From Cohaesibacteraceae bacterium (GTDB lineage Bacteria > Pseudomonadota > Alphaproteobacteria > Rhizobiales > Cohaesibacteraceae), in NCBI GenBank assembly GCA_016764535.1, contig JAESRR010000141.1, positions 1 to 6,208 on the forward strand: 6,208 bases of DNA, given 5' to 3'. The position numbers and the translations under genes are program-made. The notes beneath the pieces are model-generated. The model was given only the letters and a program-made list of their open reading frames with translations. It ran no database searches and was not told the DNA's origin. Every line of letters starts with the position of its first letter. Positions within the stretch are counted from its first letter, which is position 1. Below, piece by piece: positions 1-6,208 of the stretch.

Positions 1-1542
1 ACCACCGATTTTGATGTCCATTTGCAAAGAAGTTAGGCCTTTGATTGTACCTGCTACTTTAAAGTCCATATCACCTAAATGATCTTCATCACCTAAGATA
101 TCTGAAAGCACTGCATAATCGTCGCCTTCTTTGATAAGGCCCATTGCAATACCGGCTACTGGCCGACGCAGTGGAACACCGGCATCCATCAGAGCCAGGG
201 ACGTACCGCATACGGTTGCCATGGAAGAGGAACCATTTGATTCGGTAATTTCGGATACAGCCCGCAATGTGTATGGAAACTCATGATGCGGAGGCAGTAC
301 CGGATGAATGGCGCGCCAGGCAAGTTTGCCATGTCCAATTTCGCGACGACCAGGAGATCCAACACGACCGGTTTCGCCGACTGAATAAGGAGGGAAATTG
401 TAATGCAAAAGGAAGTTCTGTTTGTAAGTGCCCTCCAGTGCATCCACAAACTGCTCGTCTTCGCCGGTGCCCAGTGTTGCAACAACTATTGCCTGGGTTT
501 CGCCACGGGTAAACAAGGCAGAACCATGGGCACGTGGCAGTATTCCAACTTCAGAAACAATCTGGCGAACCTGATCAAGATCACGACCATCAATCCGTGA
601 GCGGCTTTCGATAATGCGTCCACGAACAACAGAGCTTTCGACTTTTTTGAACAGGTCAGAAACAACCTGACTGTCTTCAGCATTGTCATCGTCTGCAGCG
701 CAAAGAGCTTCCAGTACTTTTGTTTTGGCTACTGCCAAATGATCACGACGCTCTGATTTCTGCGTAATGTCATAGGCTGCATTCACATCAGCACTGGCAA
801 TTTCAGTTACTTTGGCAAGCAATTCTGTTCTGTCAGGCAACGAAAATTCACGCGGCTCTTTTGCCGCTTTTTCTGCCAGACGAATGATTGCATCAATTAC
901 CGGCTGAAAACCCTTGTGACCGTGCATTACAGCGCCAAGCATGATCTCTTCGCTAAGCTCTTTGGCTTCGGATTCAACCATAAGCACTGCATCACCGGTA
1001 CCGGCAACTACAAGATCAAGCTCTGATTCTTCCATTTCATCAACGGCAGGATTGAGAATATATTCACCGTTTTTGTATCCAACACGTGCTGCTCCAATCG
1101 GGCCCATGAAAGGAACACCGGAAATGGTGAGAGCAGCTGAAGCAGCAACCAGGGCTACAATGTCAGGATCGTTTTCCATGTCATGGGACATGACAGTCAA
1201 AGTTACCTGTGTGTCGTTTTTGTATCCGGCAGGAAACAGTGGGCGAATTGGTCTGTCAATCAGACGACGAACCAGCGTTTCTTTTTCAGACGGGCGACCT
1301 TCACGCTTGAAATAACCACCTGGTATTTTACCGGCAGCATATGCCTTTTCCATGTAGTTAACAGTGAGGGGGAAGAAATTCATACCCGTTTTTGGTTCTC
1401 TCTGGGACACGATATTGGCCATAACCGTTGTGTCGCCATAAGTCACGAGGACAGATCCATCTGCCTGCCGTGCTATTTTACCAGTCTCGAGTACAAGTGG
1501 ACGTCCGGCCCACTCAATTTCTTCACGATGAATTTCAAACAT
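1..1542 (-). CDS. pnp: Polynucleotide phosphorylase (PNPase), C-terminal part cut off by window edge
   Basis: PNPase degrades RNA 3'-to-5' with phosphate, releasing nucleoside diphosphates; it acts in the cytoplasm, often with RNase E. The frame is open from 1542 to the left edge: 514 residues of a family usually near 700. The first RNase PH domain covers about residues 12-145, with FKREGRPSE at 78-86 and [10 protein letters not shown] at 94-103. An all-alpha linker follows, then the second RNase PH domain from about 320. That domain has SNGSSSMA (phosphate-site serines 438-440) and [16 protein letters not shown], whose D487, D493 and K495 match E. coli D486, D492 and K494. The active core therefore looks intact. 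The KH and S1 RNA-binding domains would lie outside the window. I chose ATG 1542 because GGAAGGA sits 6 nt upstream and the protein then begins [11 protein letters not shown] as in relatives. In-frame ATGs at 1566 and 1572 exist, with a TGA just before them. The gene is last in the visible operon. Confidence 0.97.
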   Translation of the reverse strand, partial: MFEIHREEIEWAGRPLVLETGKIARQADGSVLVTYGDTTVMANIVSQREPKTGMNFFPLTVNYMEKAYAAGKIPGGYFKREGRPSEKETLVRRLIDRPIRPLFPAGYKNDTQVTLTVMSHDMENDPDIVALVAASAALTISGVPFMGPIGAARVGYKNGEYILNPAVDEMEESELDLVVAGTGDAVLMVESEAKELSEEIMLGAVMHGHKGFQPVIDAIIRLAEKAAKEPREFSLPDRTELLAKVTEIASADVNAAYDITQKSERRDHLAVAKTKVLEALCAADDDNAEDSQVVSDLFKKVESSVVRGRIIESRSRIDGRDLDQVRQIVSEVGILPRAHGSALFTRGETQAIVVATLGTGEDEQFVDALEGTYKQNFLLHYNFPPYSVGETGRVGSPGRREIGHGKLAWRAIHPVLPPHHEFPYTLRAVSEITESNGSSSMATVCGTSLALMDAGVPLRRPVAGIAMGLIKEGDDYAVLSDILGDEDHLGDMDFKVAGTIKGLTSLQMDIKIGG

Positions 1543-1548
1543 CAATAT

Positions 1549-1555
1549 TCCTTCC
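1549..1555 (-). promoter_or_regulatory. Shine-Dalgarno site of pnp
   Basis: On the minus strand GGAAGGA lies 6 nt before ATG 1542. It decides between this start and the two in-frame ATGs at 1566 and 1572, which lie upstream of the site and have no comparable purine tract of their own. Confidence 0.8.
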
Positions 1556-1591
1556 AGACATGCCATATGCATGCTTCATACATTCGGAATA

Positions 1592-1639
1592 CCCTTTGAT
1601 AAATCACCTGCACGACCCCATGCCGAACAGTTCAAAGGG
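1592..1639 (-). repeat. Inverted repeat in pnp leader with 5S-like loop sequence
   Basis: CCCTTTGA at 1592-1599 is perfectly complementary to TCAAAGGG at 1632-1639, giving an 8-bp stem around a 32-nt loop. On the plus strand the loop contains GACCCCATGCCGAAC (1614-1628), which from memory equals 15 nt of E. coli 5S rRNA loop C. CACCTG stands shortly before it, as in 5S but 2-3 nt further away. The rest of a 5S gene is absent. The stem could form in the pnp leader RNA; its function is unknown. Confidence 0.4.
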
Positions 1640-1713
1640 AATTTTGGATAAAGTCGGTATCGGTTGACAAAACTGGATCAAAATACACCTGATTACCAGA
1701 CTGCGCGAACGCA

Positions 1714-1729
1714 TGGTTTCGAGAAACCA
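1714..1729 (-). repeat. Short palindromic hairpin in pnp leader
   Basis: TGGTTTC (1714-1720) and GAAACCA (1723-1729) are perfect inverted copies around 2 nt. As RNA this would form about 6 bp with a 4-nt loop. It lies 20 nt downstream, in the transcript sense, of the long leader hairpin, so the two could form a double stem-loop. It might also be a protein-binding palindrome. No function can be assigned from sequence. Confidence 0.4.
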
Positions 1730-1749
1730 GTCAACCTCAATTTCACATC

Positions 1750-1808
1750 TTCACGGGCAAGACGGCGGGTTACTGTCAATACAGTAACTTGCGATCCTGC
1801 CCCGTGAA
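1750..1808 (-). promoter_or_regulatory. Long imperfect stem-loop in pnp leader, candidate RNase III/PNPase autoregulatory site
   Basis: On the minus strand the outer arms TTCACGGG (1808-1801) and CCCGTGAA (1757-1750) pair perfectly. After one bulged G (1800), six more pairs follow, two of them G-U. Then come a C-C mismatch, two pairs, two A-C mismatches, and a perfect 8-bp top, GTTACTGT with ACAGTAAC, closed by a 4-nt loop (1780-1777). That is about 24 pairs in 59 nt. No U-tract follows, so it is not a terminator. In E. coli a long pnp leader hairpin is cut by RNase III, and PNPase then destabilises its own message. The same position and similar stem length suggest, but do not prove, the same role here. 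Confidence 0.65.
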
Positions 1809-1871
1809 CAAGCAATTTGCAAAATCTATTGCAAACACCCTATCCATCATCAGGCCAACAACGGCCCAACG

Positions 1872-1900
1872 AAAAACGCGGTGATTTACACCACCGCGTT
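1872..1900 (-). terminator. Rho-independent terminator-like hairpin after rpsO
   Basis: AACGCGGTG (1900-1892, minus strand) pairs perfectly with CACCGCGTT (1883-1875) over 9 bp around an 8-nt loop. The 3' arm runs into a tract of five T residues (1876-1872) before a C. It starts 4 nt after the rpsO stop codon, the position of the E. coli rpsO terminator. The short U-tract suggests partial termination with read-through into pnp. The plus strand also shows T residues after the stem, but no plus-strand gene ends here. Confidence 0.8.
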
Positions 1901-1904
1901 GTTT

Positions 1905-2174
1905 TTAGCGACGCAAACCAAGGCGCTTAATTAGCGTCTGGTAACGTTCAACGTTCTTTTTCTTGGTATAATCAAGAAGTGAACGACGCAAACTAACCAT
2001 CTTCAACAGACCACGACGAGAGTGATTGTCTTTTTTGTTGGATTTGAAGTGTTCGGTTAGATTAACTATCCGCTCTGTCAGAATTGCGACCTGCACCTCA
2101 GGTGAACCTGTGTCACCTTCGTTGATGCCGTATTCTTTTATAAGCTCAGCTTTACGCTCTACAGTAATCGACAT
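1905..2174 (-). CDS. rpsO: 30S ribosomal protein S15
   Basis: S15 is a primary 16S rRNA-binding protein that helps form the 30S platform (with S6 and S18) and contributes to the bridge with the 50S subunit. The protein is 89 residues, the usual length. It shows the family blocks in order: [17 protein letters not shown] at 20-36, then [26 protein letters not shown] around 39-64 containing the RNA-contacting H42, D49 and S52, then LLDYTKKKN and the basic C-terminal [12 protein letters not shown] 2174 has a good AGGAG 6 nt upstream. The gene starts 14 nt after the truB stop, so it can be co-transcribed with truB, and it is followed at once by a terminator-like hairpin. In several bacteria S15 represses its own mRNA; no leader structure could be recognised in the short spacer here. 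Confidence 0.98.
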   Translation of the reverse strand: MSITVERKAELIKEYGINEGDTGSPEVQVAILTERIVNLTEHFKSNKKDNHSRRGLLKMVSLRRSLLDYTKKKNVERYQTLIKRLGLRR

Positions 2175-2180
2175 CGGTGT

Positions 2181-2185
2181 CTCCT
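2181..2185 (-). promoter_or_regulatory. Shine-Dalgarno site of rpsO
   Basis: AGGAG on the minus strand lies 6 nt before ATG 2174, inside the 14-nt truB-rpsO spacer. It is the clearest ribosome binding site in the window, as expected for a highly expressed ribosomal protein gene. Confidence 0.85.
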
Positions 2186-2188
2186 GAA

Positions 2189-3133
2189 TTATGCGTCACT
2201 GACCGGGGTCGGTGACAGGTTAAAGACACGCCTGGGATGTAATTCCGCCTGATCCACTTCTGCAAGTGCAACAAGTTCTCCAGCACAGGTGGCATAAACC
2301 AGTCCATGATGAATTGGAGCATCACGTCCACGCAGCAATACAGACTGGCCCCTTCGGAGCCTTGCTGCGCCGTTCCGATCAACGGCCAGCGCCGGGATGT
2401 CGTCCAGCGCGGTCTCGATCGGTCGCAAAGCGTTGGCGAGGTCTTCCTCGCCGGGCGCACTATTGCGCAAAGTCTCCAGTTTTTCCAGAGAAATCATATG
2501 ATTTTCCTGAAAAGGACCGGTGTTTAATCGTCTTAGTTCAACAATATGGCCACATGTATCCAATGACAGAGCCAAATCCCGCCCAAGAGACCTGATATAT
2601 GTACCCTTGGAAGTCTGCGCCCTGAACCTGGCCGTGTCTGCATCGACGATTTCAACAAGTTCCAAACTGTAAATTGTTACCGGACGGGCGTTGAGTTTTA
2701 CGTCTATTCCGGCTCGTGCGAGATCATAGGCGCGCTTACCATCAACCTTGATTGCTGAATATGCGGGTGGTGTTTGACTTATTTCACCGGTAAATTGTTC
2801 CAGCACAGCTAATATGCTATCCCGATCCGGGCGATTGTCGCTTGATACGACAACTTCACCCTCTGCATCCTCGGTTGTAGTTTGAGAACCCCAACGAACT
2901 GCAAACTCGTAAATTTTGCGCCCATCCACCACATAGGAAACAGTTTTCGTTGCTTCTCCAAGTGCGATTGGAAGGCAGCCGGATGCAAGAGGATCCAGAG
3001 TACCGGCATGTCCGGCCTTTTTGACATTAAACAGCCATTTGATTTTACCAACAGCCTGCGTTGATGTCATTCCCACCGGCTTGTCAAAAACAACCCAGCC
3101 ATGAATGTCTGTTCTTTTTTTTGATTTGGCCAT
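2189..3133 (-). CDS. truB: tRNA pseudouridine(55) synthase TruB
   Basis: TruB isomerises uridine 55 in the T-loop of elongator tRNAs to pseudouridine and also acts as a tRNA-folding chaperone. The protein is 314 residues, normal for the family. The catalytic motif [12 protein letters not shown] is at 41-52 with nucleophile D47 (E. coli D48). Y75 in KIYEF, Y179 and R181 in [12 protein letters not shown], and L200 match active-site positions Y76, Y179, R181 and L200 of E. coli. The N-terminal [18 protein letters not shown] is typical. The C-terminal part from about residue 245 ([18 protein letters not shown]) fits the small PUA-like TruB tail. ATG 3133 gives the standard N-terminus, but no Shine-Dalgarno is visible before it (GAACGAATTC precedes the ATG). 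It lies 51 nt after rbfA and 14 nt before rpsO. Confidence 0.98.
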   Translation of the reverse strand: MAKSKKRTDIHGWVVFDKPVGMTSTQAVGKIKWLFNVKKAGHAGTLDPLASGCLPIALGEATKTVSYVVDGRKIYEFAVRWGSQTTTEDAEGEVVVSSDNRPDRDSILAVLEQFTGEISQTPPAYSAIKVDGKRAYDLARAGIDVKLNARPVTIYSLELVEIVDADTARFRAQTSKGTYIRSLGRDLALSLDTCGHIVELRRLNTGPFQENHMISLEKLETLRNSAPGEEDLANALRPIETALDDIPALAVDRNGAARLRRGQSVLLRGRDAPIHHGLVYATCAGELVALAEVDQAELHPRRVFNLSPTPVSDA

Positions 3134-3184
3134 GAATTCGTTCTGTCAACAAAACCGGTGCACAAACGGCAATACACGATCTGT

Positions 3185-3619
3185 TCAATCTTCCAGGTCT
3201 GGATCCGCAATAGATGATTTGTCATTTTCCAAATCACGTAATACTTCAGGACGATTTAGAAGCTCATCAATATGTGACGCCTCGTCGTAGCTCCCATCCT
3301 TGAGAAACTTCAATTCGGGAACAAACTGGGCTTCAATCATGCGACCAAGCTGACCACGCAGATATCGGGAAGATCTATTAAGAGCTTCAACGACTTCTTC
3401 AGCATTATCACTGCCAACAGGCAACGCATAAATAGTGGCGTATCGCATGTCGGGGCTCATGCGAACTTCCGGTAGCATGATCATTTTGTCATGTAAAACC
3501 GGATCACGTAATTCACCGCGTTGCATGACTTCTGATAAAGCATGACGAACCAGCTCACCCATACGAAGCTGTCGCTGGCTGGCAGAGCCTGTAGCACTCC
3601 GGCGAGATTTTTTAGCCAT
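3185..3619 (-). CDS. rbfA: 30S ribosome-binding factor RbfA
   Basis: RbfA binds immature 30S subunits, assists late 16S rRNA 5'-end maturation and is important in cold. The protein has 144 residues. A basic N-terminus (MAKKSRRSATGSASQRQLR) leads into a single KH-type domain, about 19-121: helix GELVRHALSEVMQRGEL, strand PEVRMSPDMRYATIYALPVG, helix EEVVEALNRSSRYLRGQLGRMI, and the signature VPELKFLKDGSYDEASHIDELL at 100-121. The acidic tail (ENDKSSIADPDLED) goes slightly beyond the core domain. ATG 3619 is supported by GGAAG 7 nt upstream. The gene follows infB across a 65-nt spacer holding a strong hairpin and precedes truB by 51 nt. The infB-rbfA-truB order is widely conserved. Confidence 0.97.
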   Translation of the reverse strand: MAKKSRRSATGSASQRQLRMGELVRHALSEVMQRGELRDPVLHDKMIMLPEVRMSPDMRYATIYALPVGSDNAEEVVEALNRSSRYLRGQLGRMIEAQFVPELKFLKDGSYDEASHIDELLNRPEVLRDLENDKSSIADPDLED

Positions 3620-3626
3620 ATTAATA

Positions 3627-3631
3627 CTTCC
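3627..3631 (-). promoter_or_regulatory. Shine-Dalgarno site of rbfA
   Basis: GGAAG on the minus strand lies 7 nt before ATG 3619 and supports that start. The infB-rbfA spacer hairpin ends only about 5 nt upstream of it, so the hairpin could affect access to this site. Confidence 0.7.
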
Positions 3632-3636
3632 ACATT

Positions 3637-3665
3637 TATCCGGTCAGCACCTGACCGACCGGATA
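3637..3665 (-). repeat. Strong hairpin in infB-rbfA spacer with alternative pairing
   Basis: TATCCGGTC (3665-3657, minus strand) pairs perfectly with GACCGGATA (3645-3637), a 9-bp stem around 11 nt. An alternative 6-bp stem, GGTCAG (3656-3651) with CTGACC (3647-3642) around 3 nt, shares the same 3' GACC, so the two forms exclude each other. No T-tract follows in the transcript sense, so it is not an intrinsic terminator. It may be an mRNA processing or stabilising element, or a modulator of rbfA translation. Confidence 0.6.
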
Positions 3666-3684
3666 TTATTCATAAATCGGGGAA

Positions 3685-6208
3685 TTACAAAGTTCTGGTA
3701 ATTTCCTCGACGCGGAAACATTCAATGACGTCTTTCTCGCGAAGATCGTGGTAGTTTTCAAAAGCCATACCGCATTCCTGACCAGAAACAACATCTTTCA
3801 CTTCATCCTTGAAGCGTTTGAGTGTTCCCAGTTTGCCTTCATGTATGACAATGTTATCACGCAGCAAACGCACACCGGATCCCCGTTCAACGGTACCTTC
3901 GGTAACTCGGCAACCAGCGATCTTGCCTACTTTTGTGATATTGAAGACTTCCAGAATTTCAGCATAACCAATGAAGGTTTCACGCATTTCCGGAGCAAGA
4001 AGGCCGGACATTGCAGCTTTGATATCGTCAGTCAAATCATAAATGATATTGTAATAACGAATTTCAACACCGGCACGTTTGGCTGCTTCCTGAGCCTGCT
4101 TGTTCGCACGAACATTAAAAGCAAGAATTGGAGAGTTGGATGTTTCTGCAAGAGCAACATCTGATTCCGTTACAGCACCGACGGCAGAATGAATGATGTT
4201 CGCCTGAACTTCTTCATTGCCGATTTTCTCCAGTGAACCAATGATAGCTTCAACAGACCCGTGCACATCGCCCTTGATAACAAGCGGGAATTTCTGAACA
4301 CCGGATGTTTTTGCACGTTCCATCAATTGTTCAAGAGATCCACGAGCACTTTTGACTTGTGATTTTTCTTGATACTGACGTTGACGATACTCAACAATTT
4401 CACGCGCCTTGGCTTCACTGTCGACAACTGCAAACTGATCGCCTGCGTCGGGAACACCCTGGAAGCCCAGAATTGCAACGGGTTGGGAAGGTGTAGCATT
4501 GGGAACCTGCTTTAGTTCATCATCCAGCAGGGCACGCACACGACCCCATTGCCTGCCACCGACAATAATGTCTCCAATTTTCAGAGTACCATGCTGAATA
4601 AGCACTGTGGCAACCGGGCCACGACCCTTGTCCAGATTGGCTTCAACAACTGTACCCAGTGCGAAGCGATCAGGATTGGCTTTCAGCTCAAGCAATTCAG
4701 CCTGCAATAGCAGCGTATCCAGCAATTTGTCGAGGTTTGTCCCCTCGAGTGCTGATACTTCTACATCCAGGACTTCACCACCCATGCTTTCAACAAATAC
4801 ATCATGTTGCAACAGCTCGTTACGAACTTTTTGTACATCAGCAGCAGGTCTGTCAATTTTGTTAATCGCGACAATGATGGGTACGTTTGCTGCCTTGGCA
4901 TGATTGATCGCTTCAATCGTCTGCGGCATCACACTGTCATCAGCAGCAACAACCAGTACAACAATATCCGTTGATTGGGCACCACGCGCACGCATCTCGG
5001 TAAAGGCAGCATGGCCAGGAGTATCAATGAACGTCAGTTTTCGTCCGTTCTTTTCTACCTGATAAGCGCCAATATGCTGTGTAATACCACCTGCTTCTCC
5101 ACGGACCACATTGGTTTCGCGGATCGCATCAAGAAGAGATGTCTTACCATGGTCAACGTGACCCATAATGGTGATAACAGGCGGGCGGGATACCAGGTTT
5201 TCTTCTATTTCCTCAACTACAAACAGGCCTTCTTCAACATCGGATTCGGATACACGCTTAACAGTGTGACCCATTTCTGACGCAATTAGTTCAGCTGTAT
5301 CTGCATCCAGCGTGTCAGCCGGTTTGAGCATTTGGCCCTGCTGCATAAGCAGTTTGATCACATCAACCGCACGTTCAGACATCCGTTGCGCAAGGTCCTG
5401 AACAGTAATTGCTTCTGGCAGGATGACTTCACGTGAAACTTTTTCACGCGGCGTCTGTTGCCCGCGCATCGCCCGTTTTTCTTTTTCCCGGCGACGACGA
5501 ACAGAGGCAAGACTGCGTTCACGATCGTTGGGATTAAGCGCATTGGACAATGTCAGTTTACCACGACGACGCTGTTGATTGAGATTGCGTGTCGGTTTTG
5601 GCTGCTGACGATCATTTGCTCCAGGTTTATTGGCAACCTTGTTCGGAGACATGGGAACCCGACGCGTTGTCGGTTTTGCATTTTCAGCGTCTGGTGGTGG
5701 AGCCTTTGCGTCCAGTTTGGGACCGGCCCTGCCAATTGGTCCAGGCCGTACCGTTGGCCGACCTGCACTTACGCCTCCTGGACGTCCACCGGATGGTCGA
5801 GCAGGTCTATCACCTGTTCGTGCGGGACGGTCACCACGATCCGGACGACCGCGATTGGCTCCATCTCGGGCCGGACGATCATCACCGGATTTTTTCTCAG
5901 CGTCACGTTTGTCTTTTAATGCTTGTTGTTCGGCCTGCTTGGCTTTCAGAATTTTAAGCTTTGCAGCCTGTTCCTCGATGCGTTTCTTTTCCAGTGCTGC
6001 TTCGGCAGCAGCCCTGTTTTCTGCATCGGTTCTTCGTTTCTGTGCAGCTTCAATACGACGCGCTTCATCAGCATCCCGCTTGGCTTTATCGCCGTCGGCA
6101 CGCTTCTGCGCTTCTCTCAGCGCCATCAAACGAGCGCTTTGCTCGCTATTGGTCAATCCCTTTGGTCCCGAAGGAGCCCCGGATTTGGACTGGACGGGCC
6201 TGCGCTTG
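3685..6208 (-). CDS. infB: Translation initiation factor IF2, N-terminus cut off by window edge
   Basis: IF2 is the GTPase that places initiator fMet-tRNA on the 30S subunit and promotes 50S joining. The frame is open from the right edge to TAA at 3685: 840 visible residues. Visible residues 1-165 are a charged, Ala/Glu/Lys/Arg-rich, probably coiled-coil segment followed by an Arg/Gly/Pro-rich part with three DRPAR copies. An IF2_N-type domain lies around 258-312 ([20 protein letters not shown]). The G domain has G1 GHVDHGKT (349-356), G2 GGITQHIG (373-380), G3 DTPGH (395-399), G4 NKID (449-452) and G5 SAL (485-487), all intact. Beta-barrel domain II, domain III (about 630-735, [10 protein letters not shown]) and the fMet-tRNA-binding C-terminal barrel (about 745-835, [16 protein letters not shown]) follow. 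A TTG at 6156 can look like a start, but the frame continues upstream as [17 protein letters not shown], typical IF2 N-terminal sequence, so the true start is beyond the window. Confidence 0.98.
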   Translation of the reverse strand, partial: KRRPVQSKSGAPSGPKGLTNSEQSARLMALREAQKRADGDKAKRDADEARRIEAAQKRRTDAENRAAAEAALEKKRIEEQAAKLKILKAKQAEQQALKDKRDAEKKSGDDRPARDGANRGRPDRGDRPARTGDRPARPSGGRPGGVSAGRPTVRPGPIGRAGPKLDAKAPPPDAENAKPTTRRVPMSPNKVANKPGANDRQQPKPTRNLNQQRRRGKLTLSNALNPNDRERSLASVRRRREKEKRAMRGQQTPREKVSREVILPEAITVQDLAQRMSERAVDVIKLLMQQGQMLKPADTLDADTAELIASEMGHTVKRVSESDVEEGLFVVEEIEENLVSRPPVITIMGHVDHGKTSLLDAIRETNVVRGEAGGITQHIGAYQVEKNGRKLTFIDTPGHAAFTEMRARGAQSTDIVVLVVAADDSVMPQTIEAINHAKAANVPIIVAINKIDRPAADVQKVRNELLQHDVFVESMGGEVLDVEVSALEGTNLDKLLDTLLLQAELLELKANPDRFALGTVVEANLDKGRGPVATVLIQHGTLKIGDIIVGGRQWGRVRALLDDELKQVPNATPSQPVAILGFQGVPDAGDQFAVVDSEAKAREIVEYRQRQYQEKSQVKSARGSLEQLMERAKTSGVQKFPLVIKGDVHGSVEAIIGSLEKIGNEEVQANIIHSAVGAVTESDVALAETSNSPILAFNVRANKQAQEAAKRAGVEIRYYNIIYDLTDDIKAAMSGLLAPEMRETFIGYAEILEVFNITKVGKIAGCRVTEGTVERGSGVRLLRDNIVIHEGKLGTLKRFKDEVKDVVSGQECGMAFENYHDLREKDVIECFRVEEITRTL

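Larger units (their letters stand above)
1543..1904 (-). other. Non-coding rpsO-pnp interval (structured pnp leader region)
   Basis: This is the only gene-free stretch above 300 bases. In the direction of transcription it holds a terminator-like hairpin (1900-1872), a long imperfect hairpin (1808-1750), a 7-bp palindrome (1729-1714), an 8-bp inverted repeat with a 32-nt loop (1639-1592) and the pnp Shine-Dalgarno. In E. coli the equivalent interval carries the rpsO terminator, the pnp promoter and the RNase III-cut leader hairpin, so the layout suggests a separately regulated pnp transcript. No convincing sigma-70 promoter is visible: a TAGATT -10-like hexamer at 1828-1823 has no good -35 partner. 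The only small frame (1714-1604, 36 codons) has no ribosome binding site and is not called. Confidence 0.6.

Noticed and set aside
941..1599. Plus-strand frames of 124 and 138 codons opposite pnp
   Set aside because: Both are antisense to the clearly coding RNase PH domain of PNPase and show no family features.
1592..1690. A 5S rRNA gene or near-complete 5S pseudogene on the plus strand
   Set aside because: Only the loop-C 15-mer and a CACCTG match. The helix I ends, the CGCC/GATGG region and the terminal stem of 5S are not present within the expected 115-120 nt.
1604..1714. 36-codon minus-strand frame in the pnp leader (MRSRSLVIRC...)
   Set aside because: No ribosome binding site before its ATG, no recognisable protein feature, and it overlaps structured leader RNA.
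1823..1828. Possible pnp promoter with a TAGATT -10-like hexamer
   Set aside because: No acceptable -35 hexamer stands 16-18 nt upstream; too weak to annotate.
3748..4164. Plus-strand frame of 138 codons opposite infB
   Set aside because: It lies antisense to the conserved C-terminal IF2 domains, has no recognisable domain, and its open length is explained by the codon use of infB.
5458..5919. Plus-strand frame of 153 codons opposite the infB N-terminus
   Set aside because: It is the antisense shadow of the Arg/Gly/Pro-rich IF2 segment. Its Trp/Cys/Thr-rich product is typical of reverse reading of such codons.
6131..6145. Small inverted repeat CGAGC/GCTCG in infB
   Set aside because: A 5-bp stem within coding sequence, common by chance, with no U-tract or nearby start signal.
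1..6208. Mobile elements, CRISPR arrays, tRNA genes or a new accessory system
   Set aside because: All but 492 nt of the window is covered by five conserved housekeeping genes. The spacers contain no tRNA cloverleaf, transposase, spaced direct repeats or foreign gene.

Overview
The window is one block of a conserved bacterial translation and RNA-metabolism operon. Every gene lies on the minus strand, so transcription runs from high to low coordinates in the order infB, rbfA, truB, rpsO, pnp. infB (translation initiation factor IF2) is cut by the right edge and pnp (polynucleotide phosphorylase) by the left edge. rbfA, truB and rpsO are complete. No plus-strand gene is supported.

The protein sequences suggest an alphaproteobacterium, most likely Hyphomicrobiales (Rhizobiales)-like. 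S15 begins [15 protein letters not shown] and carries the [17 protein letters not shown] block. PNPase begins MFxIHxxEIEW and reads [17 protein letters not shown]2 has a long basic, Ala/Glu/Arg-rich N-terminus with a [11 protein letters not shown] segment. By eye the base composition is moderate rather than GC-rich, so a high-GC rhizobium is less likely. No genus is claimed.

Layout: infB 6208-3685 (partial); a 65-nt spacer with a strong hairpin; rbfA 3619-3185; a 51-nt spacer; truB 3133-2189; a 14-nt spacer carrying the rpsO Shine-Dalgarno; rpsO 2174-1905; a 362-nt non-coding interval; pnp 1542-1 (partial). The 362-nt interval is the only sizeable non-coding stretch. It starts with a terminator-like hairpin directly behind rpsO. 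It then holds a long imperfect hairpin of about 24 bp, a small palindrome, a third inverted repeat whose loop contains a 15-mer resembling 5S rRNA loop C, and finally the pnp ribosome binding site.

The genes fit together as a growth-linked unit: IF2 starts translation, RbfA matures the 30S subunit, TruB makes pseudouridine 55 in tRNA, S15 is an early 30S assembly protein, and PNPase degrades RNA. A terminator followed by a structured pnp leader resembles the Escherichia coli rpsO-pnp junction, where RNase III and PNPase together autoregulate pnp. The coding content is ordinary housekeeping. I saw no new multi-gene system, mobile element or CRISPR array. The most interesting material is RNA structure in the spacers.
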